DNA of 64,000 nucleotides, from assembly GCF_001905145.1 (NCBI RefSeq), contig NZ_LWLB01000033.1, forward strand, positions 372,001 through 436,000, written 5' to 3'. Shown here piece after piece: positions 33,753 to 42,523 of the stretch (positions are counted from its first letter, which is position 1; every line of letters begins with the position of its first letter). The position numbers and the translations under genes were made by a program. The stretch is from Nocardiopsis sp. TSRI0078 (GTDB lineage: Bacteria > Actinomycetota > Actinomycetes > Streptosporangiales > Streptosporangiaceae). A model generated the notes under the pieces. The model had not been told where the DNA came from. It worked only from the letters and a program-made list of their open reading frames with translations, and did no database searches.

Positions 33753-34090
33753 GGTGGCTCCTTCCCAGCCCCGGAAGGGTCGGGCCCCCGGTGTGGGGAT
33801 GGCGGGGACGGGCCGGACCGGGTCCGGCCCATGGACATGTCCCGTGGGATGGTAGGGGCTGAGCGCCATGTCGTGAAGCAACCGCACAACTGCGGAGTGT
33901 TGGCCTACGAGAGACGAAGTGTGCTTTGGGGGGCCATAGGCCTTGTTCGGTCACATCGGGCCATGCGGTGCCATAAGGGAGGACGAAACCGTTGGGGCGC
34001 GCGTGCACGCGGCATGTCCCGGCACGGGTGTCCGCGGGAGCGCGCTCCACGGGCGTCCGTGCGGCGAGGGACCGCGCGCGGTGTTCCGTC
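33753..34090. other. Intergenic region between BCCT and MarR genes
   Basis: 338 bases upstream of the BCCT gene and downstream of marR, both on the minus strand. It should contain the transporter's promoter. CCGCACAACTGCGG (33881-33894) is a small inverted repeat. No convincing gene is seen. Confidence 0.35.
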
Positions 34091-34609
34091 CTAGTCCGGT
34101 TCCCCGGACAGCCGGTCGAGGGTGCCGCCGATCCTGTCCAGCCAGTCCGCGATCGTGGCCAGCTCCTCCACCGAGTAGCCGGAGTGCGCGGCGGTCATCG
34201 CCTCGCCCACCCCCAGCGCTCCGGCGCCGCCCATGCGCTCGGCGTCCTCCGTCAGCCGGACGGTCACCTTGCGCCGGTCCTGGGGGTGGCGGGCCCGCTC
34301 GACCAGGCCGTGCGCCTCCAGGCGGTCGACCACACCGGTCACCGAACCGGTGGACAGGCACAGGTTGTCGGCGATCTCCCCGGGCGTCAGGGAGCCGCTC
34401 ACGCGCAGCAGCGTGAAGCACTGGAAGTCGGTCGGGTTCATCCCCGAGCGCTCGGCCATCCGGTGCAGCAAGCGGATGAGGCGTACGGCGAGTCGCTGCC
34501 CGTCGACCTGGAGAGCGTCGTAGAGTTCGGCGCGCGACCTGGTCTCCGCCTCCGCCGGGCGGGGCTCTCCGGAGCCGGGTGGAGAGGACGCGGTCGACGC
34601 GGTGTCCAT
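34091..34609 (-). CDS. MarR-family transcriptional regulator
   Basis: A 172-residue winged-helix repressor. The DNA-binding part is readable from FQCFTLLRVSGSLTPGEIA through LCLSTGSVTGVVDRLEAHGL to the wing ERARHPQDRRKVTVRLT. It diverges from crtE with 138 bases between, the typical place for a regulator of its neighbour, so it may control the carotenoid genes. GAGGGACC precedes the ATG. The ligand is unknown. Confidence 0.9.
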   Translation of the reverse strand: MDTASTASSPPGSGEPRPAEAETRSRAELYDALQVDGQRLAVRLIRLLHRMAERSGMNPTDFQCFTLLRVSGSLTPGEIADNLCLSTGSVTGVVDRLEAHGLVERARHPQDRRKVTVRLTEDAERMGGAGALGVGEAMTAAHSGYSVEELATIADWLDRIGGTLDRLSGEPD

Positions 34610-34638
34610 GGTCCCTCTCTCGCACTCGCGCGACCGGT

Positions 34639-34660
34639 ACTTCCGGCCGCCCCTGGAAGT
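34639..34660. promoter_or_regulatory. Candidate operator between marR and crtE
   Basis: ACTTCC-N10-GGAAGT, an exact inverted repeat with its centre in the divergent intergenic region. This geometry suits a MarR dimer. No second copy was found at the crtY-crtT promoter. Confidence 0.35.
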
Positions 34661-34747
34661 CTAGGGCGCCGCGGCCCGCGGAGCCCCTCCCGGAGGAGGA
34701 GCGCCCCCGTGAGGGGAGGGGATTCGTCCTCGGCGAGGGGGGAAGTG

Positions 34748-35938
34748 GTGCGCCTACCAAGATTCGTGGAATCCGCGCCTTCCGTGCGCGGGGTCCGGGA
34801 CCGTCCCGGGGAGGACACCGTCAATCCCATCCTGAACACCCACAGACACACCGACCACGGAGACGGCGCGGCCGGGGACGACCGCGCCGCCCTGGACGAC
34901 GCGCTGCGGCGCTACCTCGACCGCAGGCTCGGCGAGGCCGAGCGCGTCGACGGAGAGTTCGGCGGGGAGCTGGCCGGGACGACCGTCCGCTTCACCCTCG
35001 AGGGGGGCAAGCGGATGCGGTCCCGGCTGGCGTGGTGGGGATGGACCACGGGCGGGGGTGCCTCCTGCGGGGACGCGGCGCGATCCGCCCTCCAGGCCTG
35101 TGCCGCACTGGAGCTCATCCAGACCTGTGCGCTCGTCCACGACGACGTGATGGACGGCTCCCCGACCCGCAGGGGCCGCCCCTCGGTGCACGCCGACCAC
35201 ATCGGCGAGCACCTGCGGGACGGTCTCGCCGGAGAGCCCCGCCGCTACGGCGAGGCACTGGCCGTGCTCGTGGGGGACCTGGCCCTGGTGTGGGCCGACG
35301 ACATGCTGGGCGAGGCCCTGCCGGGCGTCCCCGAACCCGAGCGGGCCAGGGCCGTGTGGCGGAAGCTGCGCACCGAGATCATGGCCGGGCAGTTCCTCGA
35401 CGTGCGCACCCAGGCACGCCGGGAGCGATCGGAGGAGGCGGCCCTGCGCGTGGACCTGCTCAAGACCGCCTCGTACAGCGTCGAGCGCCCCCTGCACCTG
35501 GGTGCGGCGATGGCCGGGGCCGGCCCGGGGACGGTGGACGCGCTGCGCGGGTACGGCAGGGACGTCGGCACGGCCTTCCAGCTGCGCGACGACCTCCTCG
35601 GCGTGTACGGGGACAGCGACCGGACCGGCAAACCGGTGGGCGAGGACATCCGCGAGGGCAAGTGCACCCTGCTGCTCGTGGCCGGCATCCGCCTGGCCCG
35701 GGAGCGCGGGGACACCGCCGCACTGCGGCTGCTCGATCTGGTCGGCGCCCCCGGCGCGGACGCGGACCCCGCCGAGGTGGCCGACGCGCTGGACCGTGTC
35801 GGCGCCCGCGACCTGGTCCGGCGCAGGTGCCGGGAACTCGCCGCACGGGGCGAGGCCCGACTGGAGGGGCTCGACGCGCCCGGAACCGCGCTGGAGGGGC
35901 TGCGCGCTCTGGCCGCACTGACGGCGGACCCCCCGTGA
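34748..35938 (+). CDS. crtE: Geranylgeranyl diphosphate synthase (polyprenyl synthase)
   Basis: Makes the C20 precursor of carotenoids from IPP and DMAPP or FPP. The product of about 396 residues has the first Asp-rich motif HDDVMDGSPTRRG and the second FQLRDDLLGVYGD, both needed for magnesium-diphosphate binding, plus LEGGKRMRSRL near the start. The GTG at 34748 is preceded by GAGGGGGG. Alternative GTG starts at 34745 and 34766 exist. It is the first gene of the plus-strand carotenoid operon; crtI follows after 60 bases. Confidence 0.92.
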   Translation: MRLPRFVESAPSVRGVRDRPGEDTVNPILNTHRHTDHGDGAAGDDRAALDDALRRYLDRRLGEAERVDGEFGGELAGTTVRFTLEGGKRMRSRLAWWGWTTGGGASCGDAARSALQACAALELIQTCALVHDDVMDGSPTRRGRPSVHADHIGEHLRDGLAGEPRRYGEALAVLVGDLALVWADDMLGEALPGVPEPERARAVWRKLRTEIMAGQFLDVRTQARRERSEEAALRVDLLKTASYSVERPLHLGAAMAGAGPGTVDALRGYGRDVGTAFQLRDDLLGVYGDSDRTGKPVGEDIREGKCTLLLVAGIRLARERGDTAALRLLDLVGAPGADADPAEVADALDRVGARDLVRRRCRELAARGEARLEGLDAPGTALEGLRALAALTADPP

Positions 35939-35998
35939 CCCGCCGTGCGTGACCACAGTGCGGGGAAGGCGCCCGCCCGACCGGAGAGGAGTACCGCC

Positions 35999-37579
35999 GT
36001 GCCCGATCCCGAGAGGCCCGGTCCTGAGAAGCCCGCTCCAGGGGAGCCCGGCCCCGAGAGCCGCGAACCGCGAACGGCCCCGACCGGGTCGCGCCCGGGG
36101 CCGCGCGGGCGCGACCCCGTGGTGGTCGTGGGCGCCGGGCTGTCCGGACTGGCCTGCGCACTGCACCTGCTGGGCGCCGGACGGGAGGTCACCGTGGTCG
36201 AGCGCGAACCGTATCCGGGCGGTCGCGCGGGGCGGCTCGACCTGGACGGCTTCCAGATCGACACCGGCCCCACCGTGCTCACCATGCCCGAACTCCTCGA
36301 CGAGGCCCTGGGCGCGGTCGGCGAGACCGTGGCCGACCGCCTCGACCTGGTGCCGCTGAGCCCCGCCTACCGGGCCTCCTTCGCCGACGGCTCCTCGATC
36401 GACGTGTACACCGAGCGCGAGGCGATGGCCGCCGAGGTCGCCCGGGTGGCCGGACAGCGCGAGGCCGACGGCTACCTGCGGCTGCGGGACTGGCTCACCC
36501 GGCTGTACCGGGTGGAGATGCGCTCCTTCATCGACGCACAGTTCGACTCGCCGCTGGACCTGGTCCGCCCCGACCTCCTCCGGCTCGCCGCGATGGGGGG
36601 CTTCGGCAGACTGGCCCCGGCCGTGGGCCGCCACGTGCGGGACGAACGGCTGCGCCGCGTCTTCTCCTTCCAGTCGCTGTACGCGGGGGTGGCGCCGGAG
36701 AGCGCGCTCGCCGCCTACGCCGTCATCGCCTACATGGACACCGTCGCGGGCGTGTACTTCCCCCGGGGCGGGATGCGGGCACTGGGCGAGGCCCTGGCGG
36801 GCGCGGTCGTCAAGGCCGGGGGGACCGTGCGCTACGGTGACGCGGTCGCCCGGCTCGAACGCGCCGGTACGCGGGTCACCGCCGTCGTCACCGAGGAGGG
36901 GGACCGCCTGGCCTGCGACCAGGTGGTGCTCACCACCGACCTGCCCGCCGCCCACAGGCTGCTCGGCCACACGCCCCGGCGCCCCGTGGCCGCGCGCTAC
37001 TCGCCCTCGGCGGTCGTCCTGCACCTGGGCACCGACCGCACCTGGGAGCGGCTGGGCCACCACACCATCTCCTTCGGCGGCGCCTGGAAGCGCACCTTCA
37101 CCGAGATCATCCGCCAGGGCCGCACCATGAGCGACCCCTCCCTGCTGGTCACCCAACCCACCCGCACCGACCCCGGCCTCGCCCCCGAGGGCCGCCACCT
37201 GCTGTACGTGCTCGCCCCGGCGCCCAACCTGGCCGCGGGCGGCATCGACTGGGACCGTGAGGGGCCCCGCTACCGGGACCACCTGGTCGGGGTGCTGGAA
37301 CAGCGGGGCCTGGACGGACTGGACGCCTCCGTACGCACCGAGCACCTGGTCACCCCGGCGGACTGGGCGCGGCAGGGGCTCGCCCACGGCACGCCGTTCT
37401 CGCTGGCGCACACCTTCGCGCAGACCGGGCCCTTCCGTCCCCGCAACACCGTCCCCGGAACCTCCAACGCCGTCCTGGCCGGGTGCGGGACCACGCCGGG
37501 GGTCGGCCTGCCGACCGTGCTGATCTCGGGCAAGCTCGCCGCCGCCAAGGTGGTCCGACGGACGGGAGGGCGTCGATGA
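35999..37579 (+). CDS. crtI: Phytoene desaturase
   Basis: FAD-dependent desaturase that converts phytoene to lycopene at the membrane. The 526-residue product starts at GTG after GGAGAGGAG. After a Pro-rich leader of about 40 residues it has the dinucleotide-binding motif VVVVGAGLSGLACALHL and YPGGRAGRLDLDGFQIDTGP. It ends with the CrtI signature region PGTSNAVLAGCGTTPGVGLP. The stop overlaps the crtB start by 4 bases. Confidence 0.94.
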   Translation: MPDPERPGPEKPAPGEPGPESREPRTAPTGSRPGPRGRDPVVVVGAGLSGLACALHLLGAGREVTVVEREPYPGGRAGRLDLDGFQIDTGPTVLTMPELLDEALGAVGETVADRLDLVPLSPAYRASFADGSSIDVYTEREAMAAEVARVAGQREADGYLRLRDWLTRLYRVEMRSFIDAQFDSPLDLVRPDLLRLAAMGGFGRLAPAVGRHVRDERLRRVFSFQSLYAGVAPESALAAYAVIAYMDTVAGVYFPRGGMRALGEALAGAVVKAGGTVRYGDAVARLERAGTRVTAVVTEEGDRLACDQVVLTTDLPAAHRLLGHTPRRPVAARYSPSAVVLHLGTDRTWERLGHHTISFGGAWKRTFTEIIRQGRTMSDPSLLVTQPTRTDPGLAPEGRHLLYVLAPAPNLAAGGIDWDREGPRYRDHLVGVLEQRGLDGLDASVRTEHLVTPADWARQGLAHGTPFSLAHTFAQTGPFRPRNTVPGTSNAVLAGCGTTPGVGLPTVLISGKLAAAKVVRRTGGRR

Positions 37580-38553
37580 GCGCGGGGACCGCGGAACTGG
37601 ACGCCGCCGGGATCACCGGGCGGCCGCTGCGGGAGGCCTACCTCAGGTGCCGGACCCTGCACGCCCGCCACGGGCGCACGTACTACACGGCCACGCGGGT
37701 GCTGCCTCCCGAGCGCCGGCCCGGGGTGCACGCGCTGTACGGGTTCGCCCGGTGGGTGGACGACATCGTGGACGAGCCGCCGCCCGGCACCACCCCGGAG
37801 AAGCAGGCCGCGCGTCTGGACGGCATCGACGCCGACCTCGCCCGGGTGCTGGCCGGCGGGCGGGCAAGGGACGCCGGGAACGCGCCCGTGCTCAGCGCCC
37901 TGGCGCACACGGTGGACCGGTACGGGCTGCCGCACGCCTACTTCACCGCCTTCATGGCCTCCATGCGCATGGACCTGGACGTCACCGGCTACCGCGACCT
38001 GGACCACCTGCGCGAGTACATGTACGGCTCGGCGGCGGTGATCGGCCTGCAGGTCCTGCCGGTCCTGGGGACCGTGGTCCCGAGGGAGGAGGCGGCCCCG
38101 CACGCCGCCGCGCTGGGCGAGGCCTTCCAGCTCACCAACTTCCTGCGGGACGTGGCCGAGGACCTGCGGCGCGGCCGCGTCTACCTGCCCCGGGACGTGT
38201 TGGCGGCGCACGGTGTGGACCGGGAGCTGCTGGAGCAGTGCGAACGGGCCCGGGAGCCCCATCCGCGCGTGCGCGACGCACTGGCGGACCTGGTGGAGGC
38301 CAACCAGGGCTTCTACCGGCGGGCCGAGCCGGGCATCGCCATGCTCTCGCCGGTGGCGCGCCCGTGTGTCGCCACCGCCTTCCGGCTCTACCGCGCGATC
38401 CTGGACGAGGTGCGCGCGGCCGACTACGACGTGTGGAGCATCCGGCACCGCGTCTCGGACACCCGCAAGGCGGCAGCGGCCGTGCCCGCCCTCGCGCGCT
38501 CGCTGCTGGCCCGGTCGCTGCGGGGCCGGGTGCCGAGACCCCGGACCGGCTGA
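37576..38553 (+). CDS. crtB: Phytoene synthase
   Basis: Condenses two GGPP to phytoene. The 325-residue product has both Asp-rich sites: DDIVDE in GFARWVDDIVDEPP and DVAED in LTNFLRDVAEDLRRGRVYLP. LHARHGRTYYTATRVLP lies near the start. The ATG overlaps the crtI stop (ATGA), so synthesis is coupled. The last 30 residues are Arg- and Leu-rich. Confidence 0.94.
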   Translation: MSAGTAELDAAGITGRPLREAYLRCRTLHARHGRTYYTATRVLPPERRPGVHALYGFARWVDDIVDEPPPGTTPEKQAARLDGIDADLARVLAGGRARDAGNAPVLSALAHTVDRYGLPHAYFTAFMASMRMDLDVTGYRDLDHLREYMYGSAAVIGLQVLPVLGTVVPREEAAPHAAALGEAFQLTNFLRDVAEDLRRGRVYLPRDVLAAHGVDRELLEQCERAREPHPRVRDALADLVEANQGFYRRAEPGIAMLSPVARPCVATAFRLYRAILDEVRAADYDVWSIRHRVSDTRKAAAAVPALARSLLARSLRGRVPRPRTG

Positions 38554-38670
38554 GGGCGCGGCCCCCGGCCCGGCCGGTCCCGTCGGTCCCGACCGGCCCC
38601 GGACGGATCCGGTCCCGGGGGACCCGGCCCCGGCTTCAGGTCCCACGGCCCGACGTATCTGGAGGACTCC

Positions 38671-39681
38671 GTGACACTGCCCGATCCCCGGCCGCGGCGA
38701 CTGCCCCTGCGCCGCATGCCCCCCACCACGTGGAAGGCCCAGGAACCCACCTGGAGGGAGGGGTCGCCCGCCGTCATCGGGGCGGCGCTCAAACGCGCCC
38801 TCGCCCGTCCCTCCGGGAACTGGTTCGTGCTGGCCGCGAGCACCGAGGTGCGCGCGGACCGGCCCTTCGGACGTGTCGTGGCGGGGACCGAACTGGTGGC
38901 CTGGCGCACCCCGGACGGGACCGCGCACGCGGGGCCGGGCGCCTGTCCCCACCTGGGCGCCCCGCTGTGCCGGGGGGCGGTGGACTCCGGACGGCTGGTG
39001 TGCCGGTGGCACGGGCTGTCGCTGGACGGGGACGGGTTCCCCGGGTGGGACCCCTATCCGGTCCACGACGACGGCTTGTTGGTGTGGGTGCGCCTGGACC
39101 ACGCGGGCGGCGAGGAGCCCCTGGACGCGCCGGTGGTGCCCGAGCGCCCCGATCCCGGCGGGAGCCTGGCCGCGGTGGAGAGCATGGCCGGGCGGTGCGA
39201 GCCGGAGGACGTGGTGGCCAACCGGCTCGACCCCTGGCACGGCTCGTGGTTCCACCCCTACTCGTTCGTGGGGCTGAAGGTGACCGAGGTGCCACGGGGA
39301 GCCGACCCGGACCCGGACCGGATGGTGGTGGACGTGGGTTTCCGCGTGGCGGGCCGGTGGGGCGTGCCGGTACGCGCGGAGTTCCACTGCCCCGAGCCGC
39401 GCACCGTGGTCATGCGCATCATCGAGGGCGAGGGGACGGGCAGCGTGGTGGAGACGCACGCCACCCCGCTGGGCGTGGACGGGCGCGGGGTGCCGCGCAC
39501 GGCGGTCGTCGAGGCCACGGTGGCGAGTTCGGAGCGGACCGGGTTCGCGATCGCCAGGAGGGTGGCCGGGGCGGTGGTGCGCCCCGCCATGCGGATGGCC
39601 GTCCGGCGCCTGTGGAGGGACGACCTGGCCTACGCCGAACGCCGGTACCTGCTGAGGAGCACCGGCCGCTGGCCCGGCTGA
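38671..39681 (+). CDS. Rieske (2Fe-2S) protein, DUF5914-type, of the carotenoid locus
   Basis: A 336-residue protein with an N-terminal Rieske domain. Its cluster ligands are seen in CPHLGAPLC and CRWHGLSLDGDGF (CxH ... CxxH) near residues 93-115. A C-terminal domain of the ring-hydroxylating oxygenase fold carries DPWHGSWFHPYSFVGL, where two or three His could bind iron. Such genes are frequent in actinobacterial carotenoid clusters, so a role in modifying the carotenoid end groups or chain is plausible. Its actual reaction is not known. It starts at GTG, 117 bases after crtB, and ends the operon. Confidence 0.8.
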   Translation: MTLPDPRPRRLPLRRMPPTTWKAQEPTWREGSPAVIGAALKRALARPSGNWFVLAASTEVRADRPFGRVVAGTELVAWRTPDGTAHAGPGACPHLGAPLCRGAVDSGRLVCRWHGLSLDGDGFPGWDPYPVHDDGLLVWVRLDHAGGEEPLDAPVVPERPDPGGSLAAVESMAGRCEPEDVVANRLDPWHGSWFHPYSFVGLKVTEVPRGADPDPDRMVVDVGFRVAGRWGVPVRAEFHCPEPRTVVMRIIEGEGTGSVVETHATPLGVDGRGVPRTAVVEATVASSERTGFAIARRVAGAVVRPAMRMAVRRLWRDDLAYAERRYLLRSTGRWPG

Positions 39682-39818
39682 CACGGTCGGCGCGGCTTTC
39701 GGCCCCGGTGGCCGGGAACCCCGGGACGGCCCCGCTTCCGGCGGTCGACCCGCGCCCCCCTGTGCGCCGCCTCGCACGGCGGCCCGACCCTCCCGCGCGA
39801 GACGCGGCGCGCGGCTCA

Positions 39819-39885
39819 GCCTGGTCGTGCTTCGCGGGCGTCGTCGGCACGGCGGGAGGCGGCCTGGGGCGCGAGCCCAGAACGA
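39819..39885 (+). repeat. Dispersed repeat of about 66 bp, copy 2
   Basis: Matches 28901-28966: GCCTGGTCGTGCTTC, CGGCGGGAGGC, GCCTGG and CGCGAGCCC are shared in order, with small gaps. This copy is intergenic. Confidence 0.6.
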
Positions 39886-39926
39886 GCCGAACGGTATGCC
39901 TGGTGCTGTGGCCGGGAAGGTTCACC

Positions 39927-39994
39927 GGATCGGTCCTGTCCGGCGTGATCTCGTACCTGGAGCGGGTTTCGGCGCCCAGACTCGCTCCAGGTAC
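39927..39994 (+). repeat. Dispersed 68-bp stem-loop repeat, copy 2
   Basis: Gap-free match to the reverse complement of 23093-23160. GTACCTGGAGCG (39953-39964) and CGCTCCAGGTAC (39983-39994) form a perfect 12-bp stem around the conserved TTCGGCGCCC. Position 8 of the stem changes from G-C here to T-A in the other copy, a compensatory change. Confidence 0.7.
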
Positions 39995-40048
39995 AGGGTC
40001 ACCCCGGGATGGAGCACTCCAGCCGCACCGGCGACGTATCCGGTCAAC

Positions 40049-41704
40049 TCACCAGCGCGGGCGGCGGGCCCAGCGGGCGAGTGCCCGCAGCGGGGTCGAC
40101 CTGCCCCGCCGGGGCACGGTCCACACCGTGTGTCCCGGCCTTCCCCAGCGCGACAGCAGCGCGTTGGCGGCGAGCAGGCCGCTGGTGGCCGCGCGTTCCA
40201 TGAGCGCCACGGGCAGGTCCGTGCGCACGTGGTCGCCCGCCACCGCCACGAACGGGTCGGGGGTGGCCACCCCGCAGCGGTCGCGGTGGCCTCCGGGGGC
40301 GAACAGCGGGCAGTCCGCGCGCATCTCGTGCCGGGAGTCCACCGCCCGGGCCCGCGCGAGTTCCGGGTAGACGGCCCGCGCCTGCTCCCACAGCCTGCGC
40401 CGCTCGGTCCCGGGGTCGCACCCCTCCTCCAGCGCGTAGGCGTGCAGCTCGACCACGGAGCCGCCGGTGCGCCGCGCCCACTCGCGGGCCTCGTCCTCGT
40501 AGCGCTCCAGCACGCTGACGTTGTCCAGCGTCGGGTAGCCCGCCGTGCCCAGGAAGGCGGGTCGGTGCGGACGCACGGGCCGGTCCAGCCAGTAGCGCGA
40601 CACCAGGAACGGGGGAGCCGTCTCCACCCGGGCCATCCGGCCGCGCCACTCCCGGCCGCCCGGTCCCGCCTCGCCCAGCCCCGGCGAGGCCGCCACCAGG
40701 TCGCGCGTACCGGCCGGGGTGGCGGCGAGCACCACGGCGTCGGCCCCGGCCTCGAAGGGCGCGCCCTCGGGCGTCCGGCCGCGCACCGAGAACCGGTGCT
40801 CCCGTCCCGGGTGGACCGCCTCGACCGGGCAGGCCGTGCGAAAGCGCACCCCGAGCCTGGCGAGGTGGCGCTCCAGGGGGTCCCACAACGCCTGGGGGAA
40901 CGGCGAGCGCGGCACGTCGAACACCAGCCCCTCGGACGAGCCGAGGAAGTAGACGTGGAACATCACCGCCAGCTCGGCCGCCGACAGCCGTCCCGGGTCG
41001 GCGAAGAAGCTGCGTGTGAACACCTCGAACGCCAGGTGCCGTGCCGTGGGCGGGAAGCGCACCGCGTCCAGCAGGTCCCGGGCGCTCAGGTGGTCCAGGC
41101 GCTCGTACACGCCGGGCACGTCCACGTCGAGCAGCTGCAGCGCCGCGGGCACGTTGACCCGGGCCAGGTCGCGCGGCGGGAAGCTCGGGCTGGTCGCCGC
41201 CAGGACGGCGGCGTTCCACGGCGGTGTCGGGGGCAGCCCCGAGAAGCGGTCGCGCGGGCCGTCCCGGTGCACCAGCGGATAGTCGGGGAGCGGGACCAGG
41301 CGGTCGAGCCCGGGGTCCGCGCGGCGCAGCAGGGCGCGCAGGTTGTAGTACTGGCGGAAGAACGCGTGGAAGCCCCGGGTCATGGTCGCGGGTGAGCCGT
41401 CGGAGAGCGTCGTGGCCCAGCCGCGCAGGCGGCCCCCGAGTGAGGGCTCGCGCTCGAACACCGTCACGTCCACATCCCGCTCGGCCAGCGCGCAGGCCGC
41501 GGCCAGACCGGCGATGCCGCCGCCGACCACGGCGACGCCGGGCACGGACGCCGTACGCGGACCGGAGGGCGGCTCGGGCACGACGGCCTCGGCCAGGGGG
41601 TCGCGGCCACCCCCGGGCGGCGCGGTGCTCCCGTTCCGGGACGCGCGGCCGGTACCTCCGGCGCGGCCCGCGCCGCCGGCACGGCCGGTACCGTCAGCGG
41701 CCAT
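40049..41704 (-). CDS. crtU: Carotenoid desaturase/methyltransferase (CrtU-type, isorenieratene synthase)
   Basis: FAD-dependent enzyme that aromatises the beta rings of beta-carotene with methyl migration, giving isorenieratene. The 551-residue product opens with a Gly/Arg-rich leader of about 50 residues. The nucleotide motif VAVVGGGIAGLAAACALAER follows, then VTVFEREPSLGGRLRGW. RGFHAFFRQYYNLRALL is typical of CrtU. The C-terminal VAVAGDHVRTDLPVALMERA shows the FAD-binding end. It overlaps crtT upstream by 11 bases. The alternative is another CrtI-type oxidoreductase; the crtT-crtU-crtY context favours CrtU. Confidence 0.85.
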   Translation of the reverse strand: MAADGTGRAGGAGRAGGTGRASRNGSTAPPGGGRDPLAEAVVPEPPSGPRTASVPGVAVVGGGIAGLAAACALAERDVDVTVFEREPSLGGRLRGWATTLSDGSPATMTRGFHAFFRQYYNLRALLRRADPGLDRLVPLPDYPLVHRDGPRDRFSGLPPTPPWNAAVLAATSPSFPPRDLARVNVPAALQLLDVDVPGVYERLDHLSARDLLDAVRFPPTARHLAFEVFTRSFFADPGRLSAAELAVMFHVYFLGSSEGLVFDVPRSPFPQALWDPLERHLARLGVRFRTACPVEAVHPGREHRFSVRGRTPEGAPFEAGADAVVLAATPAGTRDLVAASPGLGEAGPGGREWRGRMARVETAPPFLVSRYWLDRPVRPHRPAFLGTAGYPTLDNVSVLERYEDEAREWARRTGGSVVELHAYALEEGCDPGTERRRLWEQARAVYPELARARAVDSRHEMRADCPLFAPGGHRDRCGVATPDPFVAVAGDHVRTDLPVALMERAATSGLLAANALLSRWGRPGHTVWTVPRRGRSTPLRALARWARRPRW

Positions 41705-42461
41705 CGGCGGGGTCCTCGCGGGTGCCGGTCGGCCGCTGGCCGACGAAGGTGTGCGTGACCCCGTACTGCCAACCCGGCAGCGGCGCGTCGGCCACCGGCG
41801 CGAACCCCGCGCGGCGCATCCGCTCCAGCAGCGCGGTCCGGCCGTCGAACTCCAGGACGCTGCGCCACAGGTACCGGAACAGGTCGGCGCGGCCGGTCAG
41901 CACCCGCCCCGCCGGGATCACCACCCCCCAGCACACCGCCGACCACACCATCCGGGCCGGCGCCGAGTCGGCCACGGAGTACTCGTGCAGGGCGACGCGC
42001 CCGCCGGGCCGCAGCAGGGCGCGCACGGCCCGCAGCAGGGCGTCGGGGTCGGGGCAGTTGCGGATCAGGTAGGCGCCGAACACCGCGTCCACGGGTCCGT
42101 CCAGGTGCTCGGCCGCCCACCCGGGGGTGAGCTCCTCCGCCCGGGCCCGGTGGAAGGAGACCGAGGCGGGCCAGCGCTTGGCGCGGGCGGCCTCCAGCAT
42201 GCCGTCCGAGGCGTCCACGCCCGCGATCCGGGCACGGGGCAGCGCGTGCAGCAGGGCGGCGGTGGAGGCCCCGGTGCCGCACCCGAGGTCGAGCAGGCGC
42301 AGCCCCGATCCGTCGCCGGGCAGCCCCAGCCGCCTCGCGGAGATCCGCAGGTGGGCGTGGTATCCGGGGTTGGCGGCCACGAGCCGGTCATAGGCCCCGG
42401 CGGCGTGGTCGAACTCGTCGGTGACCGCGCCGTCCTTCATCGCGTGTGTCGTAGTGTTCAC
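41694..42461 (-). CDS. crtT: Methyltransferase of the carotenoid locus (CrtT-type)
   Basis: Class I SAM-dependent methyltransferase, 255 residues, with motif I LLDLGCGTGASTAALL and VDASDGMLEAARAK at the second strand. The gene starts at GTG after GGGAGAG; an ATG eight codons in is an alternative. Homologues named CrtT lie beside crtU and crtY in streptomycetes, where the reaction is not firmly established. It is divergent from crtY. Confidence 0.8.
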   Translation of the reverse strand: MNTTTHAMKDGAVTDEFDHAAGAYDRLVAANPGYHAHLRISARRLGLPGDGSGLRLLDLGCGTGASTAALLHALPRARIAGVDASDGMLEAARAKRWPASVSFHRARAEELTPGWAAEHLDGPVDAVFGAYLIRNCPDPDALLRAVRALLRPGGRVALHEYSVADSAPARMVWSAVCWGVVIPAGRVLTGRADLFRYLWRSVLEFDGRTALLERMRRAGFAPVADAPLPGWQYGVTHTFVGQRPTGTREDPADGR

Positions 42462-42486
42462 GGACTCTCCCGTGGCGGGTGTTCAC
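42454..42486. promoter_or_regulatory. Direct repeat in the crtT-crtY divergent region
   Basis: GTGTTCAC occurs at 42454-42461 and again at 42479-42486, 25 bases apart. The first copy contains the crtT start codon on the other strand. They could be operator half-sites; chance is possible. Confidence 0.25.
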
Positions 42487-42523
42487 AGCGGGCACGGACG
42501 GCCTCCCGGTGCATGCTGGGAAC

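Larger units (their letters stand above)
39682..40048. other. Intergenic region between convergent carotenoid genes, with repeats
   Basis: 367 bases between the Rieske gene and the convergent crtU. It holds one copy of each dispersed repeat found in this window (39819-39885 and 39927-39994). No gene was recognised. Confidence 0.6.

Noticed and set aside
34754-39777. Large minus-strand open frames over crtE, crtI, crtB and the Rieske gene
   Set aside because: Sense genes have complete family motifs; the antisense products are low-complexity.
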